This document shows positions 42,448 to 52,854 of a DNA stretch of 64,000 bases, piece by piece. The stretch's first letter is position 1. Every line of letters begins with the position of its first letter. This DNA comes from Candidatus Zixiibacteriota bacterium (GTDB lineage Bacteria; Zixibacteria; MSB-5A5; GN15; FEB-12). The notes beneath the pieces are model-generated. The model saw nothing but the letters and a program-made list of their open reading frames with translations. It searched no databases and was not told where the DNA came from. The stretch lies in assembly GCA_040756055.1 (NCBI GenBank), contig JBFLZR010000002.1:336411-400410 (forward strand), read 5' to 3'. A program made the position numbers and the translations under genes.

Positions 42448-43824
42448 TTACCGGATTTTTGACTTGGCTTTTTTTGATTTTCTTGCTTTGAAAGATCGCT
42501 GCTTTGGCCCGAGGCGCTTCATGGCGAATTTCCCAAAACCACCCTTTTTGAAATTCCGGCGTTCTGATGAACGCTTGCTTGAAGACGACTGGCTCAAATT
42601 CGATTGATCGGCCACTTTTGAAAGAAGCGTTTCCGATGGCAACGTCGGCAAAGCGGAAATTGCCATCTTGGTCTTCATGAATCTTTCAAGACTCCTGATT
42701 GACCCTCTTTGCTCGGTGGTGGCGAAAGAAACAGCGTGACCGGTCTTTCCGGCACGACCGGTGCGCCCGATACGGTGTACGTAATCTTCCGAATTAGCCG
42801 GCATGTCATAGTTGATCACCAGCTCGATGCCGCAGACATCGATTCCACGCGCCGCTATATCGGTGGCTATGAGAACCCGATACCTGCCCCGTTTGAATCC
42901 CTCCAGAGCGTTTTGCCTCTGTCCCAGGCTCCGGTTGGAATGAATTTCGGCCGCGGCAAATCCCATACTATTCATCTTATCGGTCAATTTGCTCGCCATC
43001 CGTTTTGTGCGGGTGAAGACCAGCACCGGACCGGTACAGCGCTGAAGCTGCAGAGCCAAAAGCCGACTCTTGTCCTGATTGCGGATGAAGAACGTTTCGT
43101 GACTGACCTCCGATGGTGTCGCACCGGAACGATCGACCTCGATACGGACCGGATTTTCCATCAACTTTTCGGCAATAACCTCAATCTCTTTCGGCATGGT
43201 CGCGGAGAACAACATCGTCTGGCGTTTATCGGGAATTGACTTCATTATTTTCTTGATAGCCGGCAGAAATCCCATGTCCAGCATCCGGTCAGCCTCATCC
43301 AATATGAAAACCGCGATGTCGGCGAGATTGACGGTCTTTCTTTCAATGTGATCCATCAGCCGTCCGGGCGTAGCGATAATAATGCGAGGATTCTTCCTGA
43401 GCGCATTCAACTGCGCGGACATCGAGGCTCCCCCGATCAAAACCACCGACCGCAGATGCGTGGTGCGTCCGATAGACTGAAGCGCCTGTTCCACCTGAAC
43501 CGCAAGTTCACGGGTCGGGACCAAAACAAGCCCGGTGCTTCTTTTCATCTTTGACAAACGCTGAAGCATCGGAATGCCGAATGCCAGGGTCTTGCCCGAT
43601 CCGGTCTGGGCCAGGGCTATAATATCCGTGCCCGTAATACCCGCCGGTATGGCTTCTTTTTGAATCGGCGTAGGCTTCGTAAAGCCAAGCCGTTTTATTT
43701 CCTTTATCAGGTTCGGGGTAATATCCAGATCATAGAATCCGTCAACGGATTGTCCGGTTATATCATCATTGCTTTTGTTGTAGTCTTCCAGGGAAGTATC
43801 ATGTAATCGTTGGTTCAAACTCAA
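42448..43824 (-). CDS. DEAD-box RNA helicase (RhlE-like)
   Basis: A 458-residue ATP-dependent RNA helicase. The Q motif (FTKPTPIQKEAIP), motif I AQTGSGKT, motif Ia PTRELAVQ, DEAD box in FILDEADRMLDMGF, SATMP and the motif VI sequence HRIGRTGRAG are all intact. The last 60 residues are basic and serine/lysine-rich, as in RhlE-type helicases of ribosome assembly and mRNA decay. It uses a TTG start (43824) with AGAGGA four bases upstream, or a later in-frame start. It follows typA by 32 bases and is probably cotranscribed. Confidence 0.94.
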   Translation of the reverse strand: MSLNQRLHDTSLEDYNKSNDDITGQSVDGFYDLDITPNLIKEIKRLGFTKPTPIQKEAIPAGITGTDIIALAQTGSGKTLAFGIPMLQRLSKMKRSTGLVLVPTRELAVQVEQALQSIGRTTHLRSVVLIGGASMSAQLNALRKNPRIIIATPGRLMDHIERKTVNLADIAVFILDEADRMLDMGFLPAIKKIMKSIPDKRQTMLFSATMPKEIEVIAEKLMENPVRIEVDRSGATPSEVSHETFFIRNQDKSRLLALQLQRCTGPVLVFTRTKRMASKLTDKMNSMGFAAAEIHSNRSLGQRQNALEGFKRGRYRVLIATDIAARGIDVCGIELVINYDMPANSEDYVHRIGRTGRAGKTGHAVSFATTEQRGSIRSLERFMKTKMAISALPTLPSETLLSKVADQSNLSQSSSSKRSSERRNFKKGGFGKFAMKRLGPKQRSFKARKSKKAKSKIR

Positions 43825-43856
43825 GTAATCCTCTTTCGAAAATAGTAATAGGGCGC

Positions 43857-45770
43857 TCAGGCGGACAGCCTCGATGGCAGCACACCGGAGCTTTCATCCA
43901 GGGCGAGCTGCTTTTTCTCGGCCCGTCTGCGCTCTTCAACATCCAATATCGTTTTTCTGACCCGGATGGATTTGGGAGTCACCTCGACCAGTTCATCATC
44001 GCGAATCCATTCCATCGCCTGTTCCAGCGTCATCTTGCGGGGAACATCGAGTTTGACAGCGATGTCTTTCGTTGATGACCGATGGTTGGTCAGGTTTTTC
44101 CGTTTGGTCGGATTGCAGGTCATGTCCATATTTCTTGAATTTTCCCCGACAATCTGACCCCGGTAGATTTTATCCGTCGGCTCGATAAAAATAACCGACC
44201 GCTCCTGAAGTCCTTCCAGAGCATAAGCTGTGGCCGTGCCCGTTTCGATACTCACCACAGAACCCTTGCTTCTCGATACAATCTCGCCGCGCCACAAGCC
44301 ATAACCGATAAAGCGGGAAGCCATCACTCCCAGACCACGGGTGTCGGTCAAAAATTCCGACCGGTATCCGATCAAGCCGCGGGTGGGGATTTCGAGTTCG
44401 ATGCGGACAGTGTTGGTACCGGCATTCTCAACCGATAACAACTCTCCCTTGCGCCGGGCGAGTTTTTCGATGATGATCCCCTGATATTCTTCCGGTACAT
44501 CGATTATAAGCTGTTCGACCGGCTCCAAAACATTGCCGTTTTCATCAAGACGCGTGATTACTTCCGGCCGGGAAATACAGAACTCAAGCCCCTCGCGCCT
44601 CATTTCTTCTATCAGGATAGCCAGGTGAAGCTCGCCGCGCCCCGATACTTTCACGCCATCCGGACGACCGATATCTTCCATCCTCAGCGCGACATTCACG
44701 CGAAGTTCCCTTTCGAGACGCTCTTTTAGCTGACGGAGCATAATCGCGGTGCCATCCTGTCCCGAGAACGGCCCATTGTTGACGATGAAAAACATCGAAA
44801 GAGTCGGCTCTTCGATCTCAAGCGGTTTGAGGGCTTCTTTCGTATCCTCATTTTTGGAAAAAGTGTCGCCGATGCCGATTTCGGGAGGTCCCGCTATCCA
44901 AACAATATCGCCGGCCGAGACTTCATCGGTCTCCACCCGGGTCAGACCCCGGGTAATCCACATGTGGACACCTTTGGTTTTCGAACAAGAATGCAAAAAC
45001 CAATCCTTGTCTCGCGACGACGGATCTTTCAGCCTGGTGACCATGCGGGTAAAACTGTCACCTTTTTTCAGCGTACCTCTCAGAACCCGCCCGCAACCGA
45101 TTTGGCCGATATAATCACTCCAGTCAAGAGAACTGACCTGCATAAGAAAATCACCATCCTGATTGACCTGCGGCGGGGGAACCTCGTCAATGATTGTCTG
45201 GAAAAGGGCGTCCATCCCCTCATGCTCTTCGGTGTCCAGATCCCTGACAAACCATCCATCAAGGCCGCTGCCATACAGGACCGGAAAATGAGCCTGTTCG
45301 TCGGTAGCGCCCAATTCTATGAAAAGATCAAATGTCTTGTTCAGGGTATGACCCGCCCGGGCGTTGGGACGGTCGACTTTATTGACAATCACAATCGGCC
45401 TGAGTCCGAGCTTGAGGGCGCGCATAAGTACATAGCGGGTTTGCGGCATCGGTCCCTCGTTGGCGTCGACCAACAGCAGCACCGAGTCAACCATTGAAAG
45501 CACCCGCTCCACCTCGCCGGAGAAATCGGCGTGACCGGGAGTATCGATGATATTTATCAGGTAATGATTCCATGACACGGTGCAGTGCTTTGAGCGAATG
45601 GTGATGCCCCGTTCGCGTTCCAGCGGGTTGTTGTCCATGAGCCGCTCTGCTACTTCCTGGTTTTCACGGAATGTCCTTGTAGCCTTGAATACCGAGTCTA
45701 TGAGTGTCGTTTTGCCGTGGTCGATATGAGCAACGATAGCAAGGTTTCGAATGTGAGCGATATCAGCCAT
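43857..45770 (-). CDS. typA: Ribosome-associated GTPase TypA/BipA
   Basis: A 637-residue translational GTPase of the EF-G superfamily. G1 [13 protein letters not shown]3 [11 protein letters not shown] and G4 [11 protein letters not shown] are intact, followed by EF-G-like domains and the TypA-specific C-terminal part. The conserved stretch [18 protein letters not shown] fits BipA. It acts on the 70S ribosome under stress or cold and affects assembly. It begins a unit with the downstream DEAD-box helicase, a sensible pairing because both act on ribosome biogenesis. Confidence 0.97.
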   Translation of the reverse strand: MADIAHIRNLAIVAHIDHGKTTLIDSVFKATRTFRENQEVAERLMDNNPLERERGITIRSKHCTVSWNHYLINIIDTPGHADFSGEVERVLSMVDSVLLLVDANEGPMPQTRYVLMRALKLGLRPIVIVNKVDRPNARAGHTLNKTFDLFIELGATDEQAHFPVLYGSGLDGWFVRDLDTEEHEGMDALFQTIIDEVPPPQVNQDGDFLMQVSSLDWSDYIGQIGCGRVLRGTLKKGDSFTRMVTRLKDPSSRDKDWFLHSCSKTKGVHMWITRGLTRVETDEVSAGDIVWIAGPPEIGIGDTFSKNEDTKEALKPLEIEEPTLSMFFIVNNGPFSGQDGTAIMLRQLKERLERELRVNVALRMEDIGRPDGVKVSGRGELHLAILIEEMRREGLEFCISRPEVITRLDENGNVLEPVEQLIIDVPEEYQGIIIEKLARRKGELLSVENAGTNTVRIELEIPTRGLIGYRSEFLTDTRGLGVMASRFIGYGLWRGEIVSRSKGSVVSIETGTATAYALEGLQERSVIFIEPTDKIYRGQIVGENSRNMDMTCNPTKRKNLTNHRSSTKDIAVKLDVPRKMTLEQAMEWIRDDELVEVTPKSIRVRKTILDVEERRRAEKKQLALDESSGVLPSRLSA

Positions 45771-46439
45771 AAATCAATTCATCTTTCGTCAGCAGAAACA
45801 TCTGCCAGGTAACACTTTCCAAATAATCTACAGATTAGACTTTATGGGAATAATCACGCAGAAAAAAACCGAACAGCTTCTTAACTGTCCGGGTAGACAT
45901 AAAGACCCGACAATTATACCGTTTATTCCTGTTTTGTCAACAAAAAGTTACGCGTCGCAGGCGGTTATCAAATTCAATAGACTACAACAGCCTTTGCGGT
46001 TTTAAGTTCCCTGATCCGCCCGGCCCGCCTCAGCCGGGAGTATTTTCAGTACTTTTTGTCGCCGGGCAATGGCTATCGGCTGTCGGATTTGTTCCGGCTG
46101 CAGGCGGCAATTCGGTATTGACCGGCAGCTTCGGTACAGCTATAATGCTTGTGCAGATGGGAGGATATTATATTCCTTGAGTATAGTGCAAGACGTGGAA
46201 GAAAAGTAGGTCGAAACTCCTGCCCGTCAGGGTCTCCGCCATCGGCGGAGAAGTTTCGACAACTGAGAAATTTTGGGATAGTCCAAGTAGGTCGGCGTTC
46301 CGACGGGCACACCGCGAGCAACGCGAGGGGACGTGAACCAAGCAACCCGACATGGTGAAAAAGCCGAAATCAAATGTCGGGTTTCTCACGATTATATTTT
46401 TTGGAATCCCGCGAAGCGCGGGACAGGTCGGAACCCGAC
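45771..46439. other. Noncoding region upstream of typA, with inverted-repeat block
   Basis: About 670 bases without a supported gene. The right half, 46210-46441, consists of successive inverted repeats (separate entry). The left part, near typA, is AT-rich and probably holds its promoter. An open frame at 46073-46345 (minus) is an accident of the repeats. Confidence 0.5.
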
Positions 46440-46441
46440 CT
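46210..46441. repeat. Block of five to six inverted repeats
   Basis: Successive stem-forming units: GTCGAAACT (46210-46218) with AGTTTCGAC (46252-46260), enclosing the perfect hairpin CTCCGCC/GGCGGAG (46234-46250); GTCGG/CCGAC at 46291-46304; AACCCGACAT/ATGTCGGGTT at 46344-46383; TCCCGCG/CGCGGGA at 46407-46423; AGGTCGG/CCGACCT at 46425-46441. The GTAGGTCG and GTCGG/CCGAC words recur. The last stem touches the stop of the GT87 gene. This resembles REP/BIME-like or small MITE-like noncoding repeats. Confidence 0.7.
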
Positions 46442-47699
46442 AATTTGGCTGTGACACAGGATGTCGTAAGGATATCCGGGCAAGAGCCACGAAGAGGAGA
46501 GTCAAGGATATAAAATAGAGAGGCCCACCAAAGCCGTTGCCCAGATAGAAAAAGATGAAGAAACCGGTCAGCAGCATCCCGCCCGGCAAGACGGAATGGC
46601 TGCGGTCGTAAAGTAGTCTGACCAACAAAGCTGACGCTGCCGGAATCAGATAGGCCAGATGATGTTTTTCGGAGAGCGGAGTTATAAACAATATCGCCAG
46701 AAGGTAGAGGCTAAAGACCCACACGTCCGATCTCCGGTTGTCCTTGCGCCGAGAGACTACATCGATAATGCCGACCGTCAGTACCACAATAAGTGCGGAG
46801 ATGACCTTAAGGCCCGACCAACCCTGCAACGCCGGTACAAGGTTTCCAACCACACCGCTGAGTGTAAAGTATATCTGCCCGGAGTCGTGTGCTCCTCCAC
46901 CGGAGAATTTGCCAAAAACAAAGCCGCGGATGTACTCGCCATAAATGGTGAAGGTGTCGCCACCGAGGGTGACAACCGGCAGAATGAAGAAGGCGGAAAA
47001 TAAAAGAGCCGACAGGATCAACGTTTTGAACCGGCGTCGCAAGAGCAGAAACACGAAGAATATGAGTGGCACGAGCTTAATGGCGGCCGCCAGAGCAAGG
47101 AATACTGATGCCGCCAGAGGTTTGTCCTCGGAGTCGTATTTCAAAAACAGGACGCAAAACAGCAGCACAACGAAATTGACCTGCCCGTTGAGAAAGTGGT
47201 TCTGAAGAATGGAAGTGAGAAGCATTAGAACCAGTACAACAGGCGCAAACAGATGACGCCCCCACGAGGTCGAGCTGTCCTGCAATGATAGTCGCAGTAG
47301 AATGATTATCGAACCGAGCATTGCTGCTACATTGATCAGATACCAGACGAAGTTGCTTAGCCAGTAGGGCAGAAGACTGAGCGGAATTAAGACAAAGGCA
47401 AAGAACATTGGATAGCTGTATGTAAAGGGAGTGTCGGTTTCAAACGGATTCTCTCCGTGCATCACCGCCTTTGCCGAGAGAAGATAGCTCGTGAAGTCAT
47501 ATCCGACATCGCGATAAGCACGGTGGTAAGTTTGAATCAAAAAGACGATCAACAGCAGGACCAGAATGGACAGAGCGACAAGCCTTACGCTACGTCTTGA
47601 TAGAAAATTGCGAGTTGTTTCTGCGTTCACGCTGACCGCCTCAGAGTACGTGGCCCACGATGAAGACTCGGAGTGGTCAAGGTTCTCACTATCATACAT
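46440..47699 (-). CDS. GT87-family membrane glycosyltransferase
   Basis: A 419-residue polytopic protein with about ten membrane helices. The opening luminal segment DVGYDFTSYLLSAKAVMHGENPFE carries the aspartate typical of GT87/DUF2029 polyprenol-phosphate-mannose-dependent transferases, and FTYSYPMFFAFVLIPLSLLP follows in the expected place. It probably adds a sugar from a polyprenyl-phosphate donor on the periplasmic side of the membrane. Acceptor unknown. It ends in an inverted-repeat block. An alpha/beta hydrolase gene lies 24 bases upstream, suggesting cotranscription. Confidence 0.8.
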   Translation of the reverse strand: MYDSENLDHSESSSWATYSEAVSVNAETTRNFLSRRSVRLVALSILVLLLIVFLIQTYHRAYRDVGYDFTSYLLSAKAVMHGENPFETDTPFTYSYPMFFAFVLIPLSLLPYWLSNFVWYLINVAAMLGSIIILLRLSLQDSSTSWGRHLFAPVVLVLMLLTSILQNHFLNGQVNFVVLLFCVLFLKYDSEDKPLAASVFLALAAAIKLVPLIFFVFLLLRRRFKTLILSALLFSAFFILPVVTLGGDTFTIYGEYIRGFVFGKFSGGGAHDSGQIYFTLSGVVGNLVPALQGWSGLKVISALIVVLTVGIIDVVSRRKDNRRSDVWVFSLYLLAILFITPLSEKHHLAYLIPAASALLVRLLYDRSHSVLPGGMLLTGFFIFFYLGNGFGGPLYFISLTLLFVALARISLRHPVSQPN

Positions 47700-47723
47700 A
47701 CTCCTCTACTATCGGAATCCATA

Positions 47724-48548
47724 CTATTGCGTTGTCGCGAACAATCTCTTGAAAGCCTCAACATACGGCGGGGAGTTGATATAGCCCCGGTCGTTGTGGC
47801 CGCCGAAAAGCTCCACGAACTCTTTCGGTTCGTTGGCCCTCTCAAACAAAGCTCTCCCCATCTCGAACGGCACCAGATCATCATCGGGTGAATGCGTCAC
47901 CAGCAAAGGGCAGTTAACCCTGTCGATTTTGTCTATCGAGCGGAATTCGTATTTCAAAAGAAGTCTCGTCGGTAAAATCGGGAAAATCTTGTCAGCCATC
48001 TCGGCTGCTGTCGTAAACGATGATTCCACAATCAAAGCAGCGCACGGCACTTTCGTGGCAAGCTCAATAGCCACCGCGCCGCCCAAAGACCGTCCGAAAA
48101 TATAAATACTATCAGGCGAAAAACCTCTGCCTTGCTTTAGCCATTCATAGCAAGCCGTAGCATCGGCATAGAGACCATCCTCATCCGGCTCGCCGGTCGA
48201 GCGACCATACCCGCGGTAATCGAATATCAGAACATTGACACCCCGATTGTACAGAAACTCGACTGTCTCCAGACGATGCGAGATGTTTCCGGCGTTCCCG
48301 TGGCAGAACAGCACGACTTTTTTCGATTCTGTCTGCGGTTGGACATACCAAGCGTGAAGTCGCGCGCGATCGGACGTATCGATAAAAACATCTTCGAAGG
48401 CGATATTGATATCGCCGGGCGTGACCGCCAAATCCTTCGTCGGGTAGAACATCATGTTCTTCTGATTGAAATACAGATAGATCGAAACTACCGCGAAAAC
48501 GCCAACTATGACTAAAACAAGCCCCAGAAACATTCTCAGAACCTTCAT
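47724..48548 (-). CDS. Membrane-anchored alpha/beta hydrolase
   Basis: A 274-residue serine hydrolase anchored by an N-terminal helix (FLGLVLVIVGVFAVVSIYLYF). The nucleophile elbow is GRSLGG, the oxyanion region is CHGNAGNISHR, the acid is in THSPDDDLVP and the histidine in GGHNDRG, giving a complete triad. The DYRGYGRSTGEP stretch matches the YfhR/BEM46-like group of bacterial esterases. Substrate not known. It is upstream of the GT87 gene, with guaA 70 bases further up on the same strand. Confidence 0.88.
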   Translation of the reverse strand: MKVLRMFLGLVLVIVGVFAVVSIYLYFNQKNMMFYPTKDLAVTPGDINIAFEDVFIDTSDRARLHAWYVQPQTESKKVVLFCHGNAGNISHRLETVEFLYNRGVNVLIFDYRGYGRSTGEPDEDGLYADATACYEWLKQGRGFSPDSIYIFGRSLGGAVAIELATKVPCAALIVESSFTTAAEMADKIFPILPTRLLLKYEFRSIDKIDRVNCPLLVTHSPDDDLVPFEMGRALFERANEPKEFVELFGGHNDRGYINSPPYVEAFKRLFATTQ

Positions 48549-48618
48549 GACCGACTAAATTCCAAAAGTCGGGTTAACGGGATCGCGCTCCCGGCGAATT
48601 GGCCGGAAGAAATTGACT

Positions 48619-50160
48619 TTACTCCCACTCTATCGTGGCCGGCGGCTTGGAGGAGATATCGTAGGTGACGCGATTGACACCCTTCACCTGCCGGATAATG
48701 CGGTTGGAAATGTGGGCGAGAATATCGTTGTCGATTCGCGCCCAGTCGGCGGTCATACCATCGACCGATGTAACCGCCCTGAGCGCCACGACATTCTCAT
48801 ACGTACGTTCATCGCCCATCACGCCCACAGCGCTGACCGGCAGAAGCACCGCGAAAGCCTGCCAGATATCATCATAGATGCCGTTTTTGTGCAGCTCCTC
48901 GATGAAGATAGCGTCGACCTCGCGAAGCAAATCACACCGCTTTTTATTGACCTCGCCAAGAATGCGCACGGCTAAACCCGGACCGGGAAATGGGTGTCTT
49001 CCGATAAACGAAGCCGGAAGGCCCAGACTTTTTCCCAGCACACGGACTTCATCTTTGAAAAGCTCCCTTAGCGGCTCTACGAGTTTCAGGCTCATGCGCT
49101 CTTTGAGGCCACCGACATTGTGATGCGACTTGATTGTCACCGATGGGCCCTTGAAAGAAACCGACTCGATGACATCGGGGTACAATGTCCCCTGCGCCAG
49201 ATAATCGATACCGCCGATCTTCTCGGCCTGCTCTTCGAAAATATCTATGAATGTCGAACCGATAAGTTTTCTTTTCTTCTCCGGGTCGGACACGCCGTTC
49301 AAGCGATCCAAAAACAAATCGGAAGCATCGACCGGATGTAAATTGATTTCGAGACTGGAGAGCATCTTGACGACATCCTCGAACTCGTTTTTGCGAAGCA
49401 ACCCGTTGTTGACAAATACAGCGTGCAGATTGCCACCGATCGCTTTCGACAGAAGGAGCGCCGCTACGGTAGAGTCGACGCCGCCGGAGATACCCAGCAC
49501 CACCTTGCCTTTGCCAACTTTCTGGCGGATATCGGCCACGGTGCTCTCGATGAACGATTCCGTGGTCCAATCGCCGGCCATCCCGCAAATCTCGAACAGG
49601 AAATTGTGGATGATGTTTTTGCCTTCGGTGGTGTGATGGACCTCCGGATGAAACTGAAGGCCATAGAAATGCCGCGTGGTATCGGCGATAGCGGCCACTT
49701 CGAGGCCATCGGTAGACCCGATTATCTTGAAGCCCTTCGGCAGCTCTAAAATCGAGTCGCCGTGCGACATCCACACCTGGCTGCGGTGGGGAATGCCGGA
49801 GAGCAGGCTGTTTTCTTCGACAACATCAAAGTGAGCGCGGCCGTATTCGCGCAGTTCGGAGCGTACCAGCATGCCGCCGAAAATATCGGCCATGAGCTGC
49901 ATGCCGTAACAAAGACCGAGGACCGGTTTGTCGGTTTTGTAGAAAGATTTGTCGAGACGTGGCGAGTCGGGTTCTTTGACCGAGGCCGGACCGCCGGAAA
50001 GAATATATCCCCTCACATTCTTGTCGGAATACTGGCTGAGGTCGACATTAAATGGTACAATCTCGCAATACACTTTCGCCTCACGGACGCGTCGGGCTAT
50101 AAGCTGCGTATATTGCGAACCAAAATCTAGAATAAGTATCATCTCATGATGCGCGGACAC
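48619..50160 (-). CDS. guaA: GMP synthase (glutamine-hydrolysing)
   Basis: A 513-residue enzyme that aminates XMP to GMP. The N-terminal class I glutaminase has the cysteine in LGLCYGMQLMA and the histidine/glutamate in FHPEVHHT. The ATP-pyrophosphatase domain has the PP-loop GISGGVDSTVAAL. The C-terminal dimerisation part includes HPFPGPGLAVRILGE and ends with the XMP-contacting KPPATIEWE. I keep the GTG start at 50160, since AAGGGG lies about six bases upstream. An ATG at 50142 is an alternative. It is next to nadB, 16 bases apart. Confidence 0.98.
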   Translation of the reverse strand: MSAHHEMILILDFGSQYTQLIARRVREAKVYCEIVPFNVDLSQYSDKNVRGYILSGGPASVKEPDSPRLDKSFYKTDKPVLGLCYGMQLMADIFGGMLVRSELREYGRAHFDVVEENSLLSGIPHRSQVWMSHGDSILELPKGFKIIGSTDGLEVAAIADTTRHFYGLQFHPEVHHTTEGKNIIHNFLFEICGMAGDWTTESFIESTVADIRQKVGKGKVVLGISGGVDSTVAALLLSKAIGGNLHAVFVNNGLLRKNEFEDVVKMLSSLEINLHPVDASDLFLDRLNGVSDPEKKRKLIGSTFIDIFEEQAEKIGGIDYLAQGTLYPDVIESVSFKGPSVTIKSHHNVGGLKERMSLKLVEPLRELFKDEVRVLGKSLGLPASFIGRHPFPGPGLAVRILGEVNKKRCDLLREVDAIFIEELHKNGIYDDIWQAFAVLLPVSAVGVMGDERTYENVVALRAVTSVDGMTADWARIDNDILAHISNRIIRQVKGVNRVTYDISSKPPATIEWE

Positions 50161-50176
50161 TGGTATCCCCTTCCAA

Positions 50177-51769
50177 TCACGGCAGGCCTTTTATGATAGT
50201 ATCGTGTTCAAATTCTTTTTTGGTTTCGAGGCAATCTTCGAGATAGTGCAGTCCTCTCGACTCAAACCTCATCAGGGCCGACTTGACAATCAGTTCGGCA
50301 ACAGTGGCCATATTGCGAAGCTCCACCACCGCGTAGGTGGCCGGAGTCGCCAGGTAATACTGTTCAATGGCGGCGTTTATCTGCTGCACTTTTTCCAGCG
50401 CGAGATTCAGTCTCTCCTGCGACCTGACAATACCGACAAAGTCGGACATCACCCGTGTTAATACGCGGCGGTCGTGCGCGACGAGAATTTTCTCGCGAGG
50501 ATATTTGAGCGATGAATACAAAGTGTTGTCGACCGAGACATTCTGTGGTGTTTCGGCGTGTTTGTAATAGTCGGTCGATTTCTTCGAGGCATACTCAGCC
50601 ATCACCAGCGCTTCGAGAAGCGAGTTCGATGCCAATCTGTTGGCGCCGTGCATGCCGGTCATGGCTATTTCGCCCGCGGTGTAGAGTCCGGCGATTTCGG
50701 TTTCGCCGTGGATGTTCGCGACGACGCCGCCACAGGAGTAGTGCGCCGCCGGTACGACCGGGATATCGCGCTGGGTGATATCGAATCCCCGCCGCAGGCA
50801 CTCTTTGTAGATGTTCGGGAATCGGTCCTTTATGAAGGCGGCATCGCGGTGGCTGATATCCAGCATGACATATTCTTCGCCGCTCTCCTTGAGTTCTTTA
50901 TCGATAGCTCTCGCGACAACATCGCGGGGCGCCAGGTCGCGAAGTTCGTGAGCGTCTTCCATGATATACTTTCCGTAGACCGATTTGAGCCTCCCCCCTT
51001 CGCCGCGTACCGCCTCGGAAATCAAAAACGGCCATCTTCCGGGACTGTACAGAAGCGTGGGATGGAACTGAATAAACTCCAGATTACCCACCGAACACCC
51101 CGCCCGGTAGGCTATCGCCACACCATCACCGGTGGCGATTCTCGGGTTGGAGTTGTGGTAGTACACCTGGCACAGGCCGCCCGTGGCCAGCATGGTAATG
51201 GGCGCGTAGAAAGTGTCAAAAGTGCGGTCTTCCTCGGTGAAGACAAACACCCCGGCGCATACTTCTTTTCCCGCGGTTCTGAATGTCAGCAGGTCCAGCA
51301 CGATATGGTCGCGGAATATCTGGATATTGTTCGGCTTGGAGCGGCAGGCGGTTAGAAGGGCACGTTCGATTTCGCGTCCGGTGAAATCTGAGGCGTGCAC
51401 AACGCGGTTGTGGGAGTGTCCGCCCTCGCGTCCGAGATCAAACCTGCCGTTGACTTTGGTGAACTTGACGCCGTAATCGATCAGCTCCTGGATAAGCCCC
51501 GGCCCGGCCTCGACTATCTGCTCGACTATCTCGCGGTGACATAGCCCCTGACCGGTTTTCAGGGTATCCTGTATGTGTGATTCGAACGAGTCGGTACCGG
51601 CCAGCACGCTGGCTATTCCGCCCTGGGCGCGGTTGGTGCTGGTATCGGACTCACCTTTCTTGGTGATAATGGCAATTTTGGCTTTGGGGTTCAGTTCGGC
51701 AACCTTGAGCGAATAAAACAATCCGGCGATACCGCTGCCGACAACTATGAAATCGTAATTGCGTTCCAT
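50177..51769 (-). CDS. nadB: L-aspartate oxidase
   Basis: A 530-residue FAD enzyme that oxidises aspartate to iminoaspartate, first step of de novo NAD synthesis. The FAD motif DFIVVGSGIAGLFYSLKVAE opens the protein, NRAQGGIASVL and GREGGHSHNRVVHASDFTG hold active-site residues, and HYSCGGVVANIHGET is a family signature near residue 345. I chose ATG 51769, whose A overlaps the lpxK stop as TGATG. A GTG three bases earlier is equally possible. nadA and nadC are not in the window. It forms part of the operon running from the lipid A genes. Confidence 0.96.
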   Translation of the reverse strand: MERNYDFIVVGSGIAGLFYSLKVAELNPKAKIAIITKKGESDTSTNRAQGGIASVLAGTDSFESHIQDTLKTGQGLCHREIVEQIVEAGPGLIQELIDYGVKFTKVNGRFDLGREGGHSHNRVVHASDFTGREIERALLTACRSKPNNIQIFRDHIVLDLLTFRTAGKEVCAGVFVFTEEDRTFDTFYAPITMLATGGLCQVYYHNSNPRIATGDGVAIAYRAGCSVGNLEFIQFHPTLLYSPGRWPFLISEAVRGEGGRLKSVYGKYIMEDAHELRDLAPRDVVARAIDKELKESGEEYVMLDISHRDAAFIKDRFPNIYKECLRRGFDITQRDIPVVPAAHYSCGGVVANIHGETEIAGLYTAGEIAMTGMHGANRLASNSLLEALVMAEYASKKSTDYYKHAETPQNVSVDNTLYSSLKYPREKILVAHDRRVLTRVMSDFVGIVRSQERLNLALEKVQQINAAIEQYYLATPATYAVVELRNMATVAELIVKSALMRFESRGLHYLEDCLETKKEFEHDTIIKGLP

Positions 51770-52854
51770 CACTGAACCATCTTTTCGAGTTTCAATTTTT
51801 CCTCGATATAAGCCACCAGCTTTTCTTCTCCCGGATCGAGGTCGACAGTCTGGTTAAGATAATAAATTTCGCGGTCAAAATCAAAATCCTGAAGTTTCAC
51901 CCAATCCTTTCCGGTGGTGAGAATCAAATCGGAATCGTATTTGTCGGCCAGGGTTTTGATGCGCTCGAGCAGCTCTTCGTCGTACACCTGATGATCCGAC
52001 AGCTCCATAGCGAAATCCAGATCGGCGCACAGGGCGCTTACCTGGCGACGGAGACTTCCAAAATTTCCCACTCCCGCGAACAAAAATACCGACTTGTCTT
52101 CGAGATATTTCACCGAGAGCGTTTGCTCTTTACCGATAATATTGGTGGCGGTAAACTGGGCGTGGTAATGCTCGGCGCTTTTGTTAATTCGCAGCAGGCG
52201 TTTTTGGAGGCCATGAAGGTTTTTGGCGAATTTGGCGCGGGTAATTATTATGACATCGGCTCGCTTTAGAGAAGACACCGGCTCGCGAAGGAAACCGTAA
52301 GGGAACGGTTTGAGCTGCTTGCGCTTTATGGCGGCGTCGTAGGTGACGATGTCGATATCGCGGGCGAGCTGAAAGTGCTGGAAACCATCATCGACAATCA
52401 CCAGATCGACCTTGCCGCTGTCGGCGGCTCTTTGGGCGGCGATGGCTTTGACCTTGTCGACAGAAAAGACAGCGTCAGGAAGCAGACCGGCGAGGTGTTT
52501 CATTTCGTCGCCGGTGATATCGGGGTCCAGATCGCGAATTTCGTAACCTTCGCCGAGCACCGGTTCTTCGGATGACCGCCCGTAGCCGCTCGATACGATA
52601 CCTATCCGGTATCCTTCATCGAGCATAAAGCGCGAAAGCACCGCGACCAGCGGGGTTTTTCCGGTGCCGCCGACGGAGATATTCCCGATAGAAATCACCG
52701 GGATATTGAGTTTCACCATCGGTTTGGTTGTCTTTTTCCTGATGTAGAAACCGAGGCGATAAACAAGCGAGACCAGCCACAGAAAGAACGCCGGGATGGC
52801 CAGAAGCGACATCCCGGGCCGCCTGACTATTTTTTTCCACCATCGTTCAAGCAT
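51769..52854 (-). CDS. lpxK: Tetraacyldisaccharide 4'-kinase
   Basis: A 361-residue inner-membrane kinase that phosphorylates the 4' position of the lipid A disaccharide. An N-terminal membrane helix (LLAIPAFFLWLVSLVYRLGF) precedes the P-loop GNISVGGTGKTPLVAVL, in the expected place near residue 57. The segment DLVIVDDGFQHFQLARDIDIV holds the catalytic aspartates, and ILTTGKDWVKLQDF is also conserved. Length is typical. Its start overlaps the waaA stop by eight bases, and its stop overlaps nadB, so translation is coupled along the operon. Confidence 0.95.
   Translation of the reverse strand: MLERWWKKIVRRPGMSLLAIPAFFLWLVSLVYRLGFYIRKKTTKPMVKLNIPVISIGNISVGGTGKTPLVAVLSRFMLDEGYRIGIVSSGYGRSSEEPVLGEGYEIRDLDPDITGDEMKHLAGLLPDAVFSVDKVKAIAAQRAADSGKVDLVIVDDGFQHFQLARDIDIVTYDAAIKRKQLKPFPYGFLREPVSSLKRADVIIITRAKFAKNLHGLQKRLLRINKSAEHYHAQFTATNIIGKEQTLSVKYLEDKSVFLFAGVGNFGSLRRQVSALCADLDFAMELSDHQVYDEELLERIKTLADKYDSDLILTTGKDWVKLQDFDFDREIYYLNQTVDLDPGEEKLVAYIEEKLKLEKMVQ

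Noticed and set aside
46073-46345. 90-codon minus-strand frame near the inverted repeats
   Set aside because: It crosses the inverted-repeat block and has a composition unlike real genes here.
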